A stretch of DNA of 54,926 nt from an uncultured Lentisphaeria bacterium. GTDB lineage: Bacteria; Verrucomicrobiota; Lentisphaeria; Victivallales; UBA1829. The position numbers and the translations under genes were made by a program. The stretch is from positions 1 through 54,926 of the forward strand of contig CASDPB010000084.1 of NCBI GenBank assembly GCA_949282305.1. Direction: 5' to 3'. The notes under the pieces were generated by a model that ran no database searches, was not told the origin of the DNA, and saw only the letters and a program-made list of their open reading frames with translations. Shown here piece by piece: positions 51,017-54,926 of this stretch (position 1 is the stretch's first letter; each line of letters opens with the position of its first letter).

Positions 51017-52969
51017 ATGAAAAAATATTTTTTGCTGCTGGCTGTCATTGCCGGCATGATGGACGGGCGGGCGCAGTCCCTGCTGAACGATCGTTGGAAT
51101 AAAGCCGCATTTATCGGCAGTGTCCCCGAGGCGCTGGAGGTGAAGACGGCTCCGCGGGCTTTGAGTATGCTTGTCAAGTCGGATGTTCCGAAAGGGGCGC
51201 CGCAGAAGAGGATTTATTCTCTTTGGCAGGAGCTTCCCCCGTGCGATATGAACGGGGTTCTCCTGCTGAAGTTCGAGGCGCGGCAGACGGCGTCGCAGCA
51301 GTTTTACCTGATTTGTGTTGCTGGGGCAAGCCCGGGAAATTGTCCGCCCAACACCCACAGCGTGATTTATCCAACGGACATCTGGAAGGAATTCGAGGTG
51401 CAGATGCCGCTTGCCGGACTCAAGGACAAGAGTGTCATTGAGTTCATTTGGGAAGGCGTTATGAAAAAAGGCGACAAAATTGAGATACGCAACATCCGGC
51501 TGGTGGAGGATGAGTCCAAGTCATCCGCCCGGTTCAGCATCCGGAGACCGGTCAATCTCGTTCTGGATCCTGCAAATCCCGTTCAGAAATTCAGCGGCAC
51601 GATTTATCCGCTCCGTTCCCAGGTCGGCGGTTCCTACGTCATGAAGATCGCGGATGCTTCCGATGCGGAAAAAACGCTTATGGAAGTTCCGGGAAAACTG
51701 AGTGCGTCCGCGGTGCCGTGGAGCATTGACGCTTCCGGCCTTCCGGAGGGAAAATACCTTTTGAGTCTTGAAATCGTGAGCCCGGAGGGGAAAAAGGTCG
51801 GACCTCTCACCCGGAATGTCTGGAAGAGCGCTCTGTCGGACGCCGTTTTCAAGGTAAGGAACAATACCGTTTATAAAAACGGGAAGCCGTTTATTCCGAT
51901 CGGAATCTATCATGCGGGGATGTGGAATATCGACCGTGCGAATGAAATCAGCCGCAAAGTCGGTTCCAGAACCGTGACATACGATGAGGCGTATGCGGAT
52001 ATTGCCGCCCACGGCTTCAACGCGGTTCATACCGCGACCAAACCGGATTCCTCCGATATCAACCCCGTGGCGGAAGCTCTGGACAGACATGGTCTGATGC
52101 TGATTCCGGAGATAAGGGAAGGGCGCAACTTCACCATTCCGCGCAATCTGATGGGCTGGTACGGCGCGGACGAGGCGTCCAGCGGGCTTGCCCAGCAGCA
52201 GGGGCGGAAGATTTATGCGGACGTCAAGAATTTCAAGACGAATTATCCGGTGTATGCCGCCAACTACATTAAGACGATTACCTCCGATATTCTGAAGAAC
52301 GGCTGCATGTTCGACGTTCTGCTGTTCGATCACTATGTCATACGGTCCGCCAAAACCGATTTTACGGAACTCGGGCAGGAAATGCAGAGCTTGAAAAAAG
52401 ATATTGCCAATGTGCCGGAACTGGTCTTCGGATATGTCCCGCAGGCGTTTGTCTACAACGGGCCGGAACCGACGCCGGCGCAGCTGCGGCTTCAGATCTA
52501 TCTGGCGATTATCAACAATGTCCGCGCCTTTGTATATTACAGCTATAACGAGGATTACGACCATCGCACAGACTTCACCGCACGCAAAAGCGAATTCCCG
52601 GAGCTGCCGGACGGCATGACAAAAAATCCGAAACGGAAAAACTGGTGGATTGTGGACAGCATCCTCTGGGACGAGGTCGGAAAACTCAACAGGGAGATTC
52701 GCGCCTTGAGCGATTTCATCCTTCATGACGGGACGCCGCTCGAAGTCACCTGTTCTGCGCAAGGCGTCCAGTTTGCCGCCAGGGAGGTGCTGGGCAGAAG
52801 ATATTTGATCGCGGTCAATCTCAAGCCGGAACCCGTGGATGCCCTGTTCCGCTTCCCCACCGCAATGAGATTCAAGGAGATGTTCGGCGCAGGAAAGCTG
52901 GATGTGAAACGCGGCGGCAATGTATTGCAGTTCGCCCCGTATGAAGCTAAAGTTTTTATCGGAGAGTGA
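51017..52969 (+). CDS. secreted TIM-barrel glycosidase-like protein
   Basis: A 650-residue protein with a signal peptide (MKKYFLLLAVIAGMMDGRAQ). The first 250 residues look like beta-sandwich modules (FSIRRPVNLVLDPANPVQKF, SQVGGSYVMKIADASDAEKT). A barrel follows from about residue 280: GKPFIPIGIYHAGMWN, DIAAHGFNAVHTATKPDSSD, HGLMLIPEIREGRNF, MGWYGADEASSG (an acidic pair that may be catalytic) and AFVYYSYNEDY. A C-terminal beta domain (ALFRFPTAMRFKEMFGAGKL) ends it. The fold resembles GH2/GH5-like or GH42-like enzymes, but I cannot name a family. ATG 51017 follows AGGAG; an ATG at 51013 is out of frame. Confidence 0.78.
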   Translation: MKKYFLLLAVIAGMMDGRAQSLLNDRWNKAAFIGSVPEALEVKTAPRALSMLVKSDVPKGAPQKRIYSLWQELPPCDMNGVLLLKFEARQTASQQFYLICVAGASPGNCPPNTHSVIYPTDIWKEFEVQMPLAGLKDKSVIEFIWEGVMKKGDKIEIRNIRLVEDESKSSARFSIRRPVNLVLDPANPVQKFSGTIYPLRSQVGGSYVMKIADASDAEKTLMEVPGKLSASAVPWSIDASGLPEGKYLLSLEIVSPEGKKVGPLTRNVWKSALSDAVFKVRNNTVYKNGKPFIPIGIYHAGMWNIDRANEISRKVGSRTVTYDEAYADIAAHGFNAVHTATKPDSSDINPVAEALDRHGLMLIPEIREGRNFTIPRNLMGWYGADEASSGLAQQQGRKIYADVKNFKTNYPVYAANYIKTITSDILKNGCMFDVLLFDHYVIRSAKTDFTELGQEMQSLKKDIANVPELVFGYVPQAFVYNGPEPTPAQLRLQIYLAIINNVRAFVYYSYNEDYDHRTDFTARKSEFPELPDGMTKNPKRKNWWIVDSILWDEVGKLNREIRALSDFILHDGTPLEVTCSAQGVQFAAREVLGRRYLIAVNLKPEPVDALFRFPTAMRFKEMFGAGKLDVKRGGNVLQFAPYEAKVFIGE

Positions 52970-52972
52970 ATG

Positions 52973-54697
52973 ATGAGAAATACGGATTTCATGAGCGGAA
53001 GATGGGGAGTCTTCATGCACTTCCTGACGGACCTGACCTGCGGGGAGGACGAGTCGCCTGCAAACTGGAATGCCCGGGTGAACGCTTTCGACACCGTGAA
53101 GCTGGCGCGCCAGCTTCATGAACTTCAGGCGGGATGGCTGATGCTGACCATCGGGCAGAACAGCGGATATTATTGTTCTCCGAACCGGACTCTCGACGAA
53201 CTGACCGGCAGGACGGAAGAGTCGCACTGTTCCCGCCGGGATCTGATTCTTGAGGCTGCGGAGGCTCTGGCGGAATATCGGATTCCCCTGTTTGTCTACC
53301 TGCCGGGGGGAGCTCCGTTCCGGGACCGGCAGGCATGTGAGGCTCTGGAATGGAGCGAACAGGGGAACAAGGATCCGCGCCAGATCAATTTTCAGCGGAA
53401 ATGGGAACGTGTCATCCGGGAGTGGTCTCTGCGCTGGGGAAAATCCGTCGCCGGCTGGTGGATCGACGGCTGTTACTTCCACACGTGCCGTGAAATGTAT
53501 GATTTCCCCGATGAACCGAATTTCCGGAGTTTCGCCGGAGCGATGCGCGCCGGAAACCCTGATTCGCTGGTCTGCTGGAATCCCGGGGTGGCGGATCCCG
53601 AACTTTACACGGTATCTCCCGAGGAGGATTACACCGCCGGGGAATGCAAAGATCCCCGGCAGGTCTTGACCGCCGGCCGTTATGAAAAACAGGCGTTGAG
53701 CCATGTGCTTTCCTATGTGGGGGAATGGTGGGGATGGCGCAATCCTCGTTTTACGGAACAGACTCTGGCTGACGCCACTCACCAAATCGTCAAAAACGGC
53801 GGAGCGGTCACATGGGATGTTCCCTATGAAGCGGATGGAACGATTCCGGAAGAATTCGCGGAATTGCTCCGCCCGCTGCCGGAGCATCTGAAAGCGCGCC
53901 GGAAGGAATCGCCCGTGACCGGAAATCTGCGCTTCCACTGGTCTGCTCTGATTCAGCCGCAGGGGGAATATCCGACGCGGGAACATCCCGGAAAACTTGT
54001 CTTCGCCGCGGAAAATACCAGCCCGGAGGAGTTAAGCGGCGTCATCGGCATTTCGAGTCCGGATATGGAGGTTGTCCCGCGGTCGCTTGCATACCGGCTC
54101 CGTCCCGGGGAAAAGCTCCCGATTCAGCTGGAGCTGAAATCTGCGGACAGTCAGTTGCGGTGCGGAACCTTGCACATTGACATGGGGGACGCCCGCAGAA
54201 CCTTTCAGATTCCGGTCCGCAGTTGTATTCTGTGCGGCAGGGAACCGCAGGAATTTGTCTTTCCCGGCGGCTGCGGCTCGCTGCGGATGAAATATCTGGA
54301 CGGCAGGTTGTCTGTCACTGCCAGAGCGAAAGACGATGCCCGTATCCGGGATGACAGGATTTACTGGGAAGGAAGCTGCCTGGAACTTTTTCTGGCTTTG
54401 CCGGGTGAGGAAAATCCGAGACAGTATTTTGCGTTTTACGGGAGAAGGGGAGCGCTTTACTTCCTGCGCCGTCCGGAAGGAATTGTGCCAGTCGCGGATA
54501 CGGAATTCGACTACAGGGATACGGAGGAGGGAGTCGTTTTCGATCTGTCGCTTCCTCTGGAAAAAGATGCCCTGATTCAAGTTGCGCTGCACGTTTCGAT
54601 CCATGGAAAATTCGGATACTACCGGCTGTTCGGAGATGTGAACGACTTTTCAACGGCATCGTATGCGAATCTGCGGATCGGCAGTCCGGAGAAGTGA
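52973..54697 (+). CDS. GH29-like glycosidase with C-terminal CBM9-like domain
   Basis: About 574 residues without a signal peptide. The N-terminal barrel has the alpha-L-fucosidase (GH29)-like start GRWGVFMHFLTDLTC, then FDTVKLARQLHELQAGWLML, YRIPLFVYLPGG and KSVAGWWIDGCYF, whose D165 is where GH29 enzymes have the nucleophile. A beta domain (about 310-410) follows, and residues from about 425 to the end (FPGGCGSLRMKYLDGRLSV, EGSCLELFLALPGEENPRQY) resemble family 9 carbohydrate-binding modules. The start may be ATG 52970, touching the previous stop, or 52973, better spaced from GGAGAG; I chose 52973. Substrate unknown. Confidence 0.75.
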   Translation: MRNTDFMSGRWGVFMHFLTDLTCGEDESPANWNARVNAFDTVKLARQLHELQAGWLMLTIGQNSGYYCSPNRTLDELTGRTEESHCSRRDLILEAAEALAEYRIPLFVYLPGGAPFRDRQACEALEWSEQGNKDPRQINFQRKWERVIREWSLRWGKSVAGWWIDGCYFHTCREMYDFPDEPNFRSFAGAMRAGNPDSLVCWNPGVADPELYTVSPEEDYTAGECKDPRQVLTAGRYEKQALSHVLSYVGEWWGWRNPRFTEQTLADATHQIVKNGGAVTWDVPYEADGTIPEEFAELLRPLPEHLKARRKESPVTGNLRFHWSALIQPQGEYPTREHPGKLVFAAENTSPEELSGVIGISSPDMEVVPRSLAYRLRPGEKLPIQLELKSADSQLRCGTLHIDMGDARRTFQIPVRSCILCGREPQEFVFPGGCGSLRMKYLDGRLSVTARAKDDARIRDDRIYWEGSCLELFLALPGEENPRQYFAFYGRRGALYFLRRPEGIVPVADTEFDYRDTEEGVVFDLSLPLEKDALIQVALHVSIHGKFGYYRLFGDVNDFSTASYANLRIGSPEK

Positions 54698-54863
54698 CCT
54701 TCTGCCGCCTGCGCTGCGGCTGGAACGGCTTTTTATGGAGGAAAGGGCGTTTCCCGTGTTGCAATTCCGATCGACAGGACTTATATTATTCCTGTTATGT
54801 AAAATTCAAGGGACTGAACCCCAGATTTCACGTTTTTTTTGTTTTTTCACGTTTTCTAAACTC

Positions 54864-54888
54864 ATTTTTGTCTTTTGAAGACAAAAAT
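54864..54888. repeat. near-perfect palindrome downstream of the glycan locus
   Basis: ATTTTTGTCTT (54864-54874) and AAGACAAAAAT (54878-54888) flank TTG; 11-bp arms. A second hairpin CTGCAA-TTTC-TTGCAG (54896-54911) follows. Either could terminate the locus or act at a gene beyond the window. No gene is supported in 54698-54926. Confidence 0.6.
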
Positions 54889-54926
54889 CCACCCTCTGCA
54901 ATTTCTTGCAGTCCTTTCTATGTAAA

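Overview
This window looks like chromosomal DNA of an anaerobic, Gram-negative bacterium of the Lentisphaerota (Victivallales-like) or a close PVC relative. The assignment is inferred from several things: a type IV prepilin-like protein with the KFTLIELL...[22 protein letters not shown]-terminus and a C-terminal H-X9-D motif beside glycoside hydrolase genes; regulators pairing a GntR DNA-binding domain with a LacI-type sensor domain; rubrerythrin; a biotin synthase of the kind reported from obligate anaerobes; an Mla/MCE lipid transporter; and moderately high GC. No marker in the window fixes the species.

Layout. Bases 1-430 hold the end of an AT-rich reading frame that runs into the 3' end of a tRNA-Lys(CUU), a likely integration boundary. 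From 0.43 to 12.5 kb are mixed housekeeping genes: an EF-hand membrane protein, a WecA/MraY-family transferase, a wyosine-type radical SAM protein, rubrerythrin, a nitroreductase, a YgiQ radical SAM protein with bioB, and a GntR/LacI regulator divergent from an M24-fold protein that lacks metal ligands. From 12.7 to 32.7 kb almost everything is on the minus strand: etfB-etfA-acyl-CoA dehydrogenase-rpoZ-purE-S41 protease-GH10-like protein; NYN/cold-shock protein-mlaE-mlaF-mlaD; murC-TPR protein; an MFS carrier; ftsH-DUF167-mnmA-brkB; and an FHA protein.

From 33 kb most genes are on the plus strand: tig-clpP-clpX, then rsmB, xerD, apbE, a Gfo/Idh/MocA oxidoreductase, tex and ilvB. An rlmI-like methyltransferase and proC are the exception, on the minus strand. 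ilvB is preceded by a strong promoter, a 26-residue leader frame with a Val-Val-Val-Ile run, and hairpins that look like an attenuator.

From 47.9 kb to the end is a carbohydrate locus: a GntR/LacI regulator, a GH172 (DUF2961) enzyme, a prepilin-like surface protein, a secreted TIM-barrel protein and a GH29-like enzyme with a CBM9-like tail. Gene order and short spacing suggest one sugar-responsive operon for an unidentified glycan.

The main points for a second look are the ilvB leader, the biotin synthase cluster ligands, the metal-less M24 protein, the NYN-cold-shock fusion next to the lipid transporter, the pilin in the glycan locus with a 10-bp tandem repeat in its leader, and recurring TATATT -10 boxes, two of which sit almost on the start codon.
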